A DNA stretch of 58,809 nucleotides. Source: Embleya scabrispora DSM 41855. Lineage in GTDB: Bacteria > Actinomycetota > Actinomycetes > Streptomycetales > Streptomycetaceae. How positions within the stretch are numbered: position 1 is the first letter of the stretch; the number at the start of each line of letters is the position of its first letter. The stretch is from assembly GCF_000372745.1 (NCBI RefSeq), contig NZ_KB889698.1, positions 1-58,809 on the forward strand, written 5' to 3'. Both the position numbers and the translations under genes were made by a program. Under the pieces are notes generated by a model. It saw only the letters and a program-made list of their open reading frames with translations, did no database searches and was not told the origin of the DNA. Shown piece by piece: positions 33,811 through 41,960 of this stretch.

Positions 33811-34515
33811 ATGTGGCGCACGGACCGGGAGTTGGGCACCGCCTTCCCGTGCGACGGCGGCCTGACCCTGGTCCTGTTGATGCCGCCCCGAGAGCGCGCC
33901 GACGCGTTTCGCCTGGACCCGGAGGGCGAGTACGACCGCACCGTCACCCTGATGCCCGGCCTGGCCGCCCGCATCGCCGGCTGCACCCGCGCGACCAGGA
34001 TCGTGCAGGCCACCGACCTACCGTCCTACTTCCGCCACTCCACCGGCCCCGGCTGGGCCCCCGCCGGCGACGCCGGCCACTTCAAGGACCCGGTCACCGC
34101 CCAGGGCATCCGAGACGCCCTCCGCTTCGGCCGCCTCCTCGGCGAGGCGGCCGCCCCGGTACTCGGCAACCCGGAACGCCTCGACGCCGCAACCGCATCC
34201 TGGGAACACCGCCGGGACCACGAATGCCGCGAGACCTACCACTGGACCAACACCCTGGCCCGCTCCACCGCGGTCACCGCTCTCGAAGAAACCCTGATGC
34301 GCTCCATGGCCGCCCGCCCCGAAGGCTCCCGCCCCCTCCTCGACGTCTACTCGAGGATCCGAAGGCCCTCCCAACTCCTCACCCCCACAGCCCTCGCCAC
34401 CCTCCTCGCCCGCACCCTGACCCACCCGGGCGTCAACAGAGCAGCCGTCCTCCGCACAGCCCTGACCGAAGCCCGCAACCAACGAACCATCCGACACGAC
34501 CTGCGCCGGCGGTAG
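33811..34515 (+). pseudogene. Remnant of a FAD-dependent monooxygenase (C-terminal half only)
   Basis: A 234-codon frame from the ATG at 33811 encodes the C-terminal half of a PheA/TfdB-type FAD monooxygenase. It has the second FAD motif GDAGHFKDPVTAQGIRDALRFGRLLGE and the substrate-side stretch PCDGGLTLVLLMPP, but the N-terminal dinucleotide-binding domain (about 160 residues with GxGxxG) is absent and not found just upstream. A pair of repeats sits where the missing part should be, which suggests deletion next to a repeat. The Arg/Pro-rich codon use of the 3' part also fits decay. It could still be translated. Confidence 0.7.
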
Positions 34516-34924
34516 GAGCCACCACAGTCACCGAACGTCCCGTCACCAACGTCCCTCGACCCCACAATCCCGCCGTTGTACCGGGGCCTGCCGGGATTGC
34601 GGCTGCCCACCACCGGACCGGATCACGCGAGGACCCCTCAGAACCCGGCTTTCGCCGACGCCGGGCAGCGTGGAATCCATAATTCCGCACAATTTGCCAG
34701 CAAATCGTTGGGCGCATATCGGAACCCTTGATTCCGGACCGCCATCGGGCTCCTGCCGTTGCCCCGGATCGGCTTGTGCTGCCCACCAACCGATCCATAG
34801 CGTGTTTCGCGCCGGTCCGTTCGACGCCGTCCGGCACTCGACCGAGCCGCGCACATGAAGCATCTTTCTCATGGATTGTCGGATTCACCCACAATTCCGC
34901 AAGGATTCGCAGGAGAGTACAAGA
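34516..34924. other. AT-richer intergenic region before the WXG/hydrolase operon
   Basis: No supported gene. GC content falls visibly here. It holds a long-loop repeat CAATCCCG/CGGGATTG (34565-34572 and 34592-34599), an imperfect GGAAT-5-ATTCC (34672-34686), a perfect ATTTGC-CA-GCAAAT (34692-34705), and the ribosome site AGGAGAG (34910-34916) of the next gene. It is a likely regulated promoter region. Confidence 0.55.
34692..34705. promoter_or_regulatory. Operator-like repeat ATTTGCCAGCAAAT
   Basis: Perfect 6-bp arms with a 2-bp spacer in the AT-rich region 220 bp upstream of the WXG-partner gene. Confidence 0.45.
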
Positions 34925-35356
34925 ATGCCCGAACAGGAAATAGAAGATACAAATATAAATCGAATCATGTCGCCCGAATATTTTCGCACCGACCCGACGA
35001 GCGGCCCTCCCAAAAGCAACATAATTCCGCCGGCCACATCCTCACATGCCACCCTGTCGGCGCCGTCGGGTTCCTTTCAGGTCAAAATCGAAGAGTTGGC
35101 TCCGGCGGCCTCCAGGGCGGTCTCGGTGACCCAGGAGCTCAGGAGTCTCGGCGCGGATATAAATCACGGCCCGCCCCCGGGAACTCCGGGTTTCATGACC
35201 GGCTTCCAACTGGGCGAACTCAGTCGTGAGTGGGGCGGCGCGATCGCCCATCTCGCGGATCTGGCGCAAGCGGCGGCCGATAAAATCTACCGAACTCGGA
35301 CGAAATACGCCGGGACCGAATCCAACGTTGCCACCAACTTTACGCCGGGGTCATAG
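34925..35356 (+). CDS. Small WXG100-like protein with type VII secretion features
   Basis: 143 residues from the ATG at 34925, with AGGAGAG 8 nt upstream. After a polar N-terminus, two amphipathic helices (QVKIEELAPAASRAVSVTQELRSL and GELSREWGGAIAHLADLAQAAADKIYR) are joined near W103-G-G105, a WXG motif placed later than usual. Y128-AGT-E132 after the second helix matches the YxxxD/E export signal of ESX/type VII substrates. The next gene starts 2 nt after the stop and carries its own WXG domain, so the two probably form the heterodimer that type VII systems export. Base composition is lower in GC than the flanks. No type VII machinery is in the window. Confidence 0.65.
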   Translation: MPEQEIEDTNINRIMSPEYFRTDPTSGPPKSNIIPPATSSHATLSAPSGSFQVKIEELAPAASRAVSVTQELRSLGADINHGPPPGTPGFMTGFQLGELSREWGGAIAHLADLAQAAADKIYRTRTKYAGTESNVATNFTPGS

Positions 35357-35358
35357 CC

Positions 35359-37038
35359 GTGGTCACTTTCGCAGAGCTCAGAGGCGCGAACTTCGAAAGC
35401 TGGCGAGAATCCGCCCGTATGTGGAAGACAACAGCCGCCAAGCTGACCGAGCTGGAGAATGCCTTCAGAACCGGGGTCAACGACGGAGTCGAGACGGCCG
35501 GATGGAAGGGGCAGGCGGCCGGGACCGCGGACCAGGAACTCGAGCAGACGGTTCGGCAGATCGCCATCTCGGCGAGTCAGGCCCAAACCATCAGCACTGC
35601 AACCGATCGCGCGGCGACCGAACTCCCCGCGATTCAAACCACTTTCCGATCGGCGATCCAGGAGGCCGAAGCCGCAGGACTCCGAGTGATCGAGAACCCC
35701 GGCGGATACACCGTGCAGGCGGCGGTGACCGGGGAACCCGGTAACCTCAGTCCGGCAGATTCGGCAAAACAGCAAAGCGCAATCGACGGCTATGTTGCCC
35801 GGTTCAATACACTCCTGCGCCAGGCGAATGAAGCCGACTCGAAATTCGCTGCGGTCATGGCCACATTGCTGCCGGGCGACGTCGCGGAGACTCGGCTGGA
35901 TTCCTGGCAGAACAGCACCGAAGACACCCAGCGTGTAGCCGGCCTGTACGGCGTCGGGCCCGTTCCGAAACTTGATCCCGCGCAGACGGCGGGCTGGTGG
36001 AATGGGCTATCCGATGAGCAGCGGGCCATGTATTTGGCCGCTTATCCAAAACAGCTGGGAAGTACGGACGGCCTGCCGGCAGCCGTCCGCGACAAGGCAA
36101 ATCGCACGGCTCTGGACCAACGCTTGACCGAGCTGTCACCGGCACTGGCCGGCGGCAAATCTCCCAATCATGACAAACGCGAATGGGAGAACCTCACGGA
36201 GATCAAGAAGCAATTGGTCGCCGGCTACGCTCGTCCGACCGGTCGGGAATTACTGCTACTCAAGTTCGGTGACAAATTCCTCGACGGCCAGGTAATCATG
36301 TCCGTCGGCGATCCCGACAAAGCAAAGCATGTCTCCATCTCAGTTCCCGGTACCGACTCGACCGTTGTGGACACTCTCGAGGGTGGAATCAATCGAATAA
36401 ATGCCATTCAGGAGACCGCAGACACCCTGACACCGGGTGGGCACAGCGATTTGGCGTCGATCTTCTGGCTCGACTACGACGCTCCCGAACAAGGCGGAAG
36501 CATGGCCGGGTGGGATCGCTCTCGGGAGGGGGCGCCGCGGTTGGACTCCTTCGTCAACGGGGTGCGCGCCCAGGGGAATGATCAGCACCTGACGGTGGTC
36601 GGTCACAGTTACGGGACAGCATTGGTCGGCGATGCGGCAAAAGCCGGAAACGGGTTGGCCGTCGACGACATCGTTTCCCTGGGCAGCCCCGGGATGCACG
36701 TCAAGCGGGCTCAGGACTTGCACATGGATCCAGCCCACGTGTGGGCCGAGCGCGCAACGGGTGCGTCGGTGGACACGGCCGTGGTCGACGGCGGGAAGGT
36801 ATCGCACGGCACCGACCAGAAACCGGGCGGCCGCAGCGTCTTCGACATCCTGAGGGGAGGCCCCGGCGATCGAGTCACACCGACGGACACGGCTTTCGGC
36901 GCCAACATCATGCGCGGGGACGCACACGGCCACAGTGCGTACTGGAATCCCGGGAGTGAAAGCCTCATCAATCAGACCAAAGTCGTGATCGGCGCATACA
37001 ATGACCCAAATCAATCCAAACGGCCACAACTTCAATAG
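35359..37038 (+). CDS. WXG domain-alpha/beta hydrolase (DUF1023) fusion, candidate type VII secreted lipase/esterase
   Basis: 559 residues from the GTG at 35359, 2 nt after the partner gene. Residues 1-~130 form a WXG100-like helical hairpin with W49-K-G51 (ETAGWKGQAAG). Residues ~280-545 are a DUF1023 alpha/beta hydrolase: nucleophile elbow G415-H-S417-Y-G419 (VVGHSYGTALVG), the preceding SIFWLDYDAPEQGG, and a late H525 (HGHSAYW) that fits the catalytic His. There is no Sec signal; export by a type VII system is inferred from the WXG domain and the partner gene. Substrate is unknown, with phospholipids or other esters plausible. A lipoprotein gene overlaps or follows directly. Lower GC than the flanks suggests acquisition. 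Confidence 0.8.
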   Translation: MVTFAELRGANFESWRESARMWKTTAAKLTELENAFRTGVNDGVETAGWKGQAAGTADQELEQTVRQIAISASQAQTISTATDRAATELPAIQTTFRSAIQEAEAAGLRVIENPGGYTVQAAVTGEPGNLSPADSAKQQSAIDGYVARFNTLLRQANEADSKFAAVMATLLPGDVAETRLDSWQNSTEDTQRVAGLYGVGPVPKLDPAQTAGWWNGLSDEQRAMYLAAYPKQLGSTDGLPAAVRDKANRTALDQRLTELSPALAGGKSPNHDKREWENLTEIKKQLVAGYARPTGRELLLLKFGDKFLDGQVIMSVGDPDKAKHVSISVPGTDSTVVDTLEGGINRINAIQETADTLTPGGHSDLASIFWLDYDAPEQGGSMAGWDRSREGAPRLDSFVNGVRAQGNDQHLTVVGHSYGTALVGDAAKAGNGLAVDDIVSLGSPGMHVKRAQDLHMDPAHVWAERATGASVDTAVVDGGKVSHGTDQKPGGRSVFDILRGGPGDRVTPTDTAFGANIMRGDAHGHSAYWNPGSESLINQTKVVIGAYNDPNQSKRPQLQ

Positions 37039-37048
37039 GGCACACCTC

Positions 37049-37621
37049 GTGACTGGTCACCGCTTCCTCGCCAAGTTCACTGCGCTTTCGGTGGTGATTC
37101 TGTTGTTGGGCTCGATTTCGGCATGTGGAGGTTCAGTGAAAGAAAATGATGTAAAAATCCCCAAGATGTCGGAAGAGCGGGCCAAATCGGTCGCCGAGGA
37201 ATACGGAAGGCGAATCGTCGAAGGCATCGGAGCTCCTAAAGTGGAGCGCAAACCGTCGTCCAGTGCTTCTCCATGCGGAAACGTCATGGAAGGAAAGGAT
37301 TCCACGCAACATCACTTCTGGATGAAGCACGTCCAGAACGTCGTCGTGTCCCCGCAGGAGCAGGTGGCAACGTACCTTCGGGCTCGGACCGTCATTGAGG
37401 GCATGGGTTTCAAGATCCGAGACTTCGCCACCGACACGAGTGCGAGCGGAGGCGCCGGTAGATTGCGTGCAATGAACTCCGCCGACGGCTTTTCCATCGC
37501 TCTGGAAACGACCACTCCATCGGAGGAAATCATGATCATGATTTCCAGCCCGTGTCTGGAGCGGCTGCCCGAATGGGAGGGTGACGTCTCGGCGGGGCCC
37601 AGTGCCGGGCGGACTCCCTAG
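37049..37621 (+). CDS. Lipoprotein downstream of the WXG-hydrolase (candidate immunity protein)
   Basis: 190 residues from the GTG at 37049; an ATG at 37001 inside the hydrolase gene is in frame but would put ~16 extra residues before the signal. Signal peptide VTGHRFLAKFTALSVVILLLG ends in the lipobox SISAC, giving a lipid-anchored Cys. The mature part (about 165 residues) has two further cysteines (SPCGNV, SSPCLER) that may form a disulfide. No enzyme motif is seen. It lies at the outer face of the membrane. The order effector then lipoprotein is reminiscent of staphylococcal TslA/TilA, where a lipoprotein neutralises a type VII lipase; immunity here is an inference. Confidence 0.75.
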   Translation: MTGHRFLAKFTALSVVILLLGSISACGGSVKENDVKIPKMSEERAKSVAEEYGRRIVEGIGAPKVERKPSSSASPCGNVMEGKDSTQHHFWMKHVQNVVVSPQEQVATYLRARTVIEGMGFKIRDFATDTSASGGAGRLRAMNSADGFSIALETTTPSEEIMIMISSPCLERLPEWEGDVSAGPSAGRTP

Positions 37622-37652
37622 CCTCGGGCGGGCGAAGCCGCGACATGCGGGG

Positions 37653-37676
37653 CGGGAGCGCTGTCGCCCGCTCCCG
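37653..37676. terminator. Hairpin between the convergent lipoprotein and LLM genes
   Basis: Arms CGGGAGCG (37653-37660) and CGCTCCCG (37669-37676), loop 8 nt, between stops at 37621 and 37709. Confidence 0.6.
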
Positions 37677-37708
37677 TCGGAGCCGCGAACCCGGCTTGGA
37701 GCCAGAGC

Positions 37709-38719
37709 TCAGCGCGCCAGCGCCGGGAGCACTTCCTTGCCCAGTCGGGTCACGTTCTCCAGGGTCATCGATGGCACGCCCGCGCCCTCGGCGAACAGGA
37801 GGAAGCGGGTGATGCCCGTGCGCTCGGTGGTGCGGGAGAGGCGGCGGACGCAGTCGGTCGGTGAGCCGACCGGGTGAATGCGACACAGGAAGTCGGTGTA
37901 CTCGTCGGGGTCGCGCATGTGGCGTTGGCGGTCGTCCACGGTCACGTGCGCGGACAGGCCCCGGCGCAGCCACCGCGGCATCGCGCTCCGCAGGGTGTCG
38001 GTAGCCTCACGGCGGGTGTCCGCGACGTAGGCCACGCTCGCGGCGGCGTGCTCGACCGCCTTGGGGTCGCGGCCGCACGCGGACGCGGCGCATTCGTAGG
38101 TGCGGACCATCGCGGCCTTCTCGGCGTCGTCGGCGTGCATACCCAGCAGCATCGGCAGCCCGTGTCGGGCGGCCAGTGAGGCGCTCTCGCGCGAGGTGCA
38201 GGCCAGGATCACCGGCGGGTGCGGGTAGGTGCGCGGGCGTGGCACCACGGGCACCTTGCGGAACGCGAAGTGTTCGCCCTCCGCGCCCACCCGCTGGTGG
38301 GTGAGCCAGCGCATCAGCAGATCCAGCGATTCGGGGAAGGCGTCGTCGTATCGACGCAGACCGGTGCCGAAGACCTCCAGATCCACCCATGGCCCGCCGC
38401 GCCCGACGCCCAGGGTGAATCGGCCTCCGGAGAGTTGGTCCAGCAGGGCCGTCTGCTCACCGAGAGCGACCGGGTGTTGATCGGACAGCACGCTGATGGC
38501 CGTCCCCACCCCGATTCGGTGCGTACGCCCCAGTAGCATGGAGGCGAAGGTGACCGCCGACGGGCACAACCCATACGGCACGAAATGGTGTTCGGCGATC
38601 CACGCCTCGTCGAACCCGGCCTCCTCCGCGGCGATTCCCGCGTCCATGGCAGCGGTGAGCACCTCACCGTGATCGCCCGCGTCGAACTGTGCCGCCAGCA
38701 GGAAGATGCCCAACTTCAT
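37709..38719 (-). CDS. LLM class flavin-dependent oxidoreductase (luciferase-like monooxygenase)
   Basis: 336 residues from the ATG at 38719, with GAGGAGGA upstream. TIM-barrel bacterial-luciferase fold: MKLGIFLLAAQFDAGDH at strand 1, AGFDEAWIAEHHF, then LLDQLSGGRFTLGVGRGG, and PVILACTSRESASLAARHGLPMLLG in the flavin-binding C-terminal half. Probably uses FMNH2 or coenzyme F420; the residues that tell these apart cannot be judged by eye. Substrate unknown. It is transcribed alone, divergently from the 3-hydroxyacyl-CoA dehydrogenase gene. Confidence 0.87.
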   Translation of the reverse strand: MKLGIFLLAAQFDAGDHGEVLTAAMDAGIAAEEAGFDEAWIAEHHFVPYGLCPSAVTFASMLLGRTHRIGVGTAISVLSDQHPVALGEQTALLDQLSGGRFTLGVGRGGPWVDLEVFGTGLRRYDDAFPESLDLLMRWLTHQRVGAEGEHFAFRKVPVVPRPRTYPHPPVILACTSRESASLAARHGLPMLLGMHADDAEKAAMVRTYECAASACGRDPKAVEHAAASVAYVADTRREATDTLRSAMPRWLRRGLSAHVTVDDRQRHMRDPDEYTDFLCRIHPVGSPTDCVRRLSRTTERTGITRFLLFAEGAGVPSMTLENVTRLGKEVLPALAR

Positions 38720-38920
38720 CGCGTCCTCCTCGTCGTGTCCCCGTCGGCCCTGCGGCCGGATCGGGCCGACGGCGGCGGAGCGGGACGTGGGGCGGGGCGC
38801 CCACAGACAACACAACGCTCGAACGACCTCAGAGGTAATCCTTCACCGCTGATGGTTTTCCACCCGAACGAGCGGCTATCGACAAGGCGGCGCCATCGCG
38901 CGACCGCCGAGGCGAATGCT

Positions 38921-38948
38921 CGAACACATACCCGAACACATATTCGGG
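38921..38948. promoter_or_regulatory. Direct repeat CGAACACATA x2 overlapping inverted repeat CCCGAA-6-TTCGGG
   Basis: The direct copies are at 38921-38930 and 38933-38942; the perfect inverted repeat spans 38931-38948. It lies 200 bp upstream of the LLM gene and about 150 bp upstream of the dehydrogenase gene, so it may control either. Confidence 0.5.
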
Positions 38949-39027
38949 ACGGACCGAGGCGAACGGCACATCCCACCGACCTGTGCCTGTCCGACAGGGG
39001 CTGCCATACTCCTGGGACCCCGCGGTA

Positions 39028-39041
39028 CTACTTCGCAGTAA
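39028..39041. promoter_or_regulatory. Weak member of the TACC/T..GTAA operator family: CTACTTCGCAGTAA
   Basis: TACT-4-AGTA symmetry 54 bp before the dehydrogenase start. The spacer differs from the other copies, so it is the least certain site. Confidence 0.4.
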
Positions 39042-39095
39042 CCAAGGCGTACTCCCGCTGGGGAGACGCCATTTCAGCAGCGAGGAGCACAGCAG

Positions 39096-40871
39096 ATGAC
39101 CCGTGACATCAGCACGGTCGGCGTGGTCGGCCTGGGCACCATGGGCGCCGGCATCGTCGAGGTCCTGGCCCGGGCGGGAATCACCGTCGTGGGCGTGGAC
39201 GTCTCCGACGAGGCCATCGCGCGTGGCCGGGCCCGGATCGCCGAGTCGACCGCCCGCGCCGCGGCGCGCGGGAAGCTGACCGAGGACCAGCAGCGAGACA
39301 TCTTCGATCGCATCACCCTCGGCACCGACCTGAGCTCGGTCGCCGCAGCGGACCTCGTCCTGGAGGCGATACCGGAGCAGCTGGAGCAGAAGCAGGAGCT
39401 TTTCGCCCAGCTCGACAAGATCTGTGGGCCGGAGACCATCCTGGCCACCAACACCTCCTCACTGTCGGTCACCGAGCTGTCGGTGTCCACCACGCGCTCC
39501 TCGCGCGTGGTGGGACTGCACTTCTTCAACCCCGCGCCGGTGATGAAGCTGGTCGAGGTGGTCCGCACGGTGGTCACCGAACCCGAGGTGCTCGCCGATG
39601 TGGTCGCGCTCGCCGAGCGGCTGGGCAAGTCGCCGGTGGTGGCCGGTGACCGGGCCGGGTTCATCGCCAACGGGCTGCTGTTCGCGTACCTCAACCACGC
39701 GGCGTCGATGTACGAGCAGAAGTACGCCACCCGCGAGGACATCGACGCGGCGATGCGCTTCGGCTGCGGTCTGCCGATGGGGCCGCTCGCGGTGCTCGAC
39801 CTGGTCGGGATCGACACCGCGTACGAGATCCTGGAGCAGATGTATCGCCAGTCGCGCGATCGCCTGCACGCACCCGCGCCGATCCTCAAGCAGATGCGTA
39901 CCGCGGGCCTGCTCGGGCGCAAGAGTGGTCGCGGCTTCTACACCTACGAACAGGCCGGTTCGCCGGTCGTGGTGGCCGAGGCCGGCGGGTCCGCGGCCGT
40001 CGCCGGCACGCCGCGCGACGTGCGCGCGGTGGGCGTGGTGGGCACCGGGACGATGGCCACGGGCATCGTCGAGGTGTTCGCCAAGTCCGGCTACGACGTG
40101 GTCTACGTCGCGCGCAGCGAGGAGAAGGTCGAGCGGGTGCGCGCGGCGCTGGTCCGCTCGCTGGACAAGCAGATCCAGCGTGGCCGGCTGACCGAGGAGG
40201 CCAAGGCGGACGCGCTGGCCCGGGTGGTCGGCTCGACCCGGCTCGACGACCTGGCCTTCGCGGACCTGGTCGTGGAGGCCGTTGTCGAGGAACTGTCGGT
40301 CAAGCAGGCCCTGTTCGAGAACTTCGACGAGATCTGCAAGCCCGGCGCGGTGCTGGCCACCACCACCTCCTCGCTGCCGGTGATCGACTGCGCGGTGGCC
40401 ACCTCGCGGCCCGGTGACGTGGTCGGCATGCACTTCTTCAACCCGGCGCCGGTGATGAAGCTGGTCGAGGTCGTTCGTACGGTGGCCACCTCGGACGATG
40501 TGGTGGCCACCATCCACGAGGTCTGTCGGCGGACCCGCAAGCACGCGGTGGACTGCGGCGACCGCGCGGGCTTCATCGTCAACGCGCTGTTGTTCCCGTA
40601 CCTGAACGACGCGGCGCGCATGCTCCAGGCCAACTACGCGACGGCCGAGGACATCGACACCGCGATCAAGCTGGGTGCCGGTTACCCGATGGGCCCGTTC
40701 GAACTGCTCGACGTGGTCGGGCTGGACGTCTCGCTGGCCATCCAGAAGGTGCTCTTCGCCGAGTTCCGCGAGCCGGGCTGGTCGCCGGTGCCGCTGCTGG
40801 AGCACCTGGTCACGGCGGGCTACCTCGGCCGCAAGACCGGTCGCGGCTTCCGGGACTACGCGAAGCGGTAG
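39096..40871 (+). CDS. Tandem (two-module) 3-hydroxyacyl-CoA dehydrogenase
   Basis: 591 residues, made of two complete HBDH-type modules (residues ~1-283 and ~308-591) joined by a short Ala/Gly linker. Module 1 has GLGTMGAG for NAD binding and GLHFFNPAPVMKLVEV with the catalytic His; module 2 has GTGTMATG and GMHFFNPAPVMKLVEV. Each ends with a C-terminal dimerisation domain (MGPLAVLDLVGID, MGPFELLDVVGLD, then GRKSGRGFYTYE / GRKTGRGFRDY). It oxidises 3-hydroxyacyl-CoA, or reduces acetoacetyl-CoA to 3-hydroxybutyryl-CoA in the reverse direction. The fused form is common in Streptomyces. It ends in a T-tailed terminator. Confidence 0.93.
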   Translation: MTRDISTVGVVGLGTMGAGIVEVLARAGITVVGVDVSDEAIARGRARIAESTARAAARGKLTEDQQRDIFDRITLGTDLSSVAAADLVLEAIPEQLEQKQELFAQLDKICGPETILATNTSSLSVTELSVSTTRSSRVVGLHFFNPAPVMKLVEVVRTVVTEPEVLADVVALAERLGKSPVVAGDRAGFIANGLLFAYLNHAASMYEQKYATREDIDAAMRFGCGLPMGPLAVLDLVGIDTAYEILEQMYRQSRDRLHAPAPILKQMRTAGLLGRKSGRGFYTYEQAGSPVVVAEAGGSAAVAGTPRDVRAVGVVGTGTMATGIVEVFAKSGYDVVYVARSEEKVERVRAALVRSLDKQIQRGRLTEEAKADALARVVGSTRLDDLAFADLVVEAVVEELSVKQALFENFDEICKPGAVLATTTSSLPVIDCAVATSRPGDVVGMHFFNPAPVMKLVEVVRTVATSDDVVATIHEVCRRTRKHAVDCGDRAGFIVNALLFPYLNDAARMLQANYATAEDIDTAIKLGAGYPMGPFELLDVVGLDVSLAIQKVLFAEFREPGWSPVPLLEHLVTAGYLGRKTGRGFRDYAKR

Positions 40872-40944
40872 AGCGGTACCGGGCCGACGCGGGTCGGCCG
40901 GGAGTCGGCGGACGCGAGTCCGTCGAAGGTGGGTGGTACGAGAG

Positions 40945-40984
40945 GGGTACGGGCGTGCGCACCGCGTGCACCCGTACCCTTTTT
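40945..40984 (+). terminator. Rho-independent terminator after the tandem dehydrogenase
   Basis: Arms GGGTACGGG (40945-40953) and CCCGTACCC (40971-40979) are followed by TTTTT (40980-40984). The next gene's start codon is 4 bp further on, so the same DNA must also carry or adjoin that gene's promoter. Confidence 0.85.
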
Positions 40985-40987
40985 GGT

Positions 40988-41287
40988 GTGCCGCGTCGTA
41001 ACAAGCCCACCAGCCGCTCCCGGACCGTGGACCGGGACGAACCCCGCGACCCCAGCCTCGGCTTCGAGGAGCGCGAGTCGGGGGCCGACGGGGAATGGCT
41101 GGTGCGACCGATCAGCGGTCAGGCGGCGACCAAGACCTATCGCTGTCCCGGGTGCGACCACGAGATCCCGCCGGGCGTGCCGCACCTGGTCGCGTGGTCC
41201 GCGGACGGGCGGGTCGAGGAGCGCCGGCACTGGCATCGCCCGTGCTGGAACAGCCGCGGGCAGCGGCGGATCACCCGGCGACGGTAG
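40988..41287 (+). CDS. Small basic protein with CPGC...H..CW zinc-site pattern (annotated ATP/GTP-binding in relatives)
   Basis: 99 residues from the GTG at 40988; an upstream GTG at 40955 lies inside the terminator hairpin and is unlikely. Basic and polar. It carries YRCPGCDHEIPPGVPHLVAW and, later, RRHWHRPCW, a Cys2-His/Cys pattern that suggests a structural zinc site. It resembles a short conserved Streptomyces protein usually labelled ATP/GTP-binding protein, though no P-loop is visible. No ribosome site precedes the start, so a leaderless message is possible. It overlaps the 3' end of the opposite-strand gene by 17 bp. Function unknown. Confidence 0.7.
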   Translation: MPRRNKPTSRSRTVDRDEPRDPSLGFEERESGADGEWLVRPISGQAATKTYRCPGCDHEIPPGVPHLVAWSADGRVEERRHWHRPCWNSRGQRRITRRR

Positions 41288-41723
41288 GCGCCGCGTCCCG
41301 ACCCGTGGCCATCCGCCGACCGGCCGGACGCCGGGGGCGGGTCACCAGCGTCGCGGTGAGCAGCAGCGCCAGGGCCGGCAGGGTCACCGCGAGCACGAGC
41401 GGGACGAGCAGCGCGACCGCCGAGGCCGCGACATGCAGAGCGGCCGCGCCGATCACGCCGACCCGGGCGGACGAGCCGGCGTGCAGCCGATCGCGCAGGT
41501 TGCGCACCGCCCACACCGACCAGATCACGATCACCAGGCCGAGCAGGGCGAAGAAGGCGATGCCCAGGGCGCTCACCAACGGCCGACTGTCCACCTCCCG
41601 GTCCCGCGAGACGCGCAGGACCAGCATCGGCGCGACCACGCCACAACAGACGACCGCCGCCACCACCTCGGCGCACAAGGTCACGATGGCCGCGTACGTC
41701 ACGATGCCCCGGGTCAACGTCAT
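41271..41723 (-). CDS. Four-helix membrane protein of unknown function
   Basis: 150 residues from the ATG at 41723. Hydrophobic segments: IVTYAAIVTLCAEVVAAVVCCGVVAP, LVSALGIAFFALLGLVIVIW, VGVIGAAALHVAASAVALLVPLVL and LPALALLLTATLV. The C-terminus is basic. I do not recognise the family. It is convergent with the small zinc-site gene, with 17 bp of overlap. Confidence 0.65.
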   Translation of the reverse strand: MTLTRGIVTYAAIVTLCAEVVAAVVCCGVVAPMLVLRVSRDREVDSRPLVSALGIAFFALLGLVIVIWSVWAVRNLRDRLHAGSSARVGVIGAAALHVAASAVALLVPLVLAVTLPALALLLTATLVTRPRRPAGRRMATGRDAAPTVAG

Positions 41724-41960
41724 AAGCCGCGATCGTGCCCGCTGGGCGCGGGTTTGTCGAGAGTGCGTTCGAGTCGGCGTGGGGAACACCGGTCGGGTAC
41801 GACGGGCCGGACGAACCCGGTGGAGCGTGTCCGGCGCAACGGCCCCGCCGCCTCGCCCGGGTGAACCCGGGTCCGGGCGGGCCGATCGGGGCCGTCCGGA
41901 CCCGTCGGCGCGGTCGCCTGGCCCGGGTTCGCCGGGTTCGCTCTCGGGGCCGCCGGCCCC

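Larger units (their letters stand above)
38720..39095. other. Divergent promoter region between LLM and hydroxyacyl-CoA dehydrogenase genes
   Basis: No supported gene. It contains a direct repeat and inverted repeat cluster at 38921-38948 and an operator-like repeat at 39028-39041. Confidence 0.6.

Noticed and set aside
37001-37048. Upstream ATG for the lipoprotein inside the hydrolase gene
   Set aside because: It would put 16 polar residues before the signal peptide; the GTG at 37049 gives a normal lipoprotein signal and sits after AGGG.
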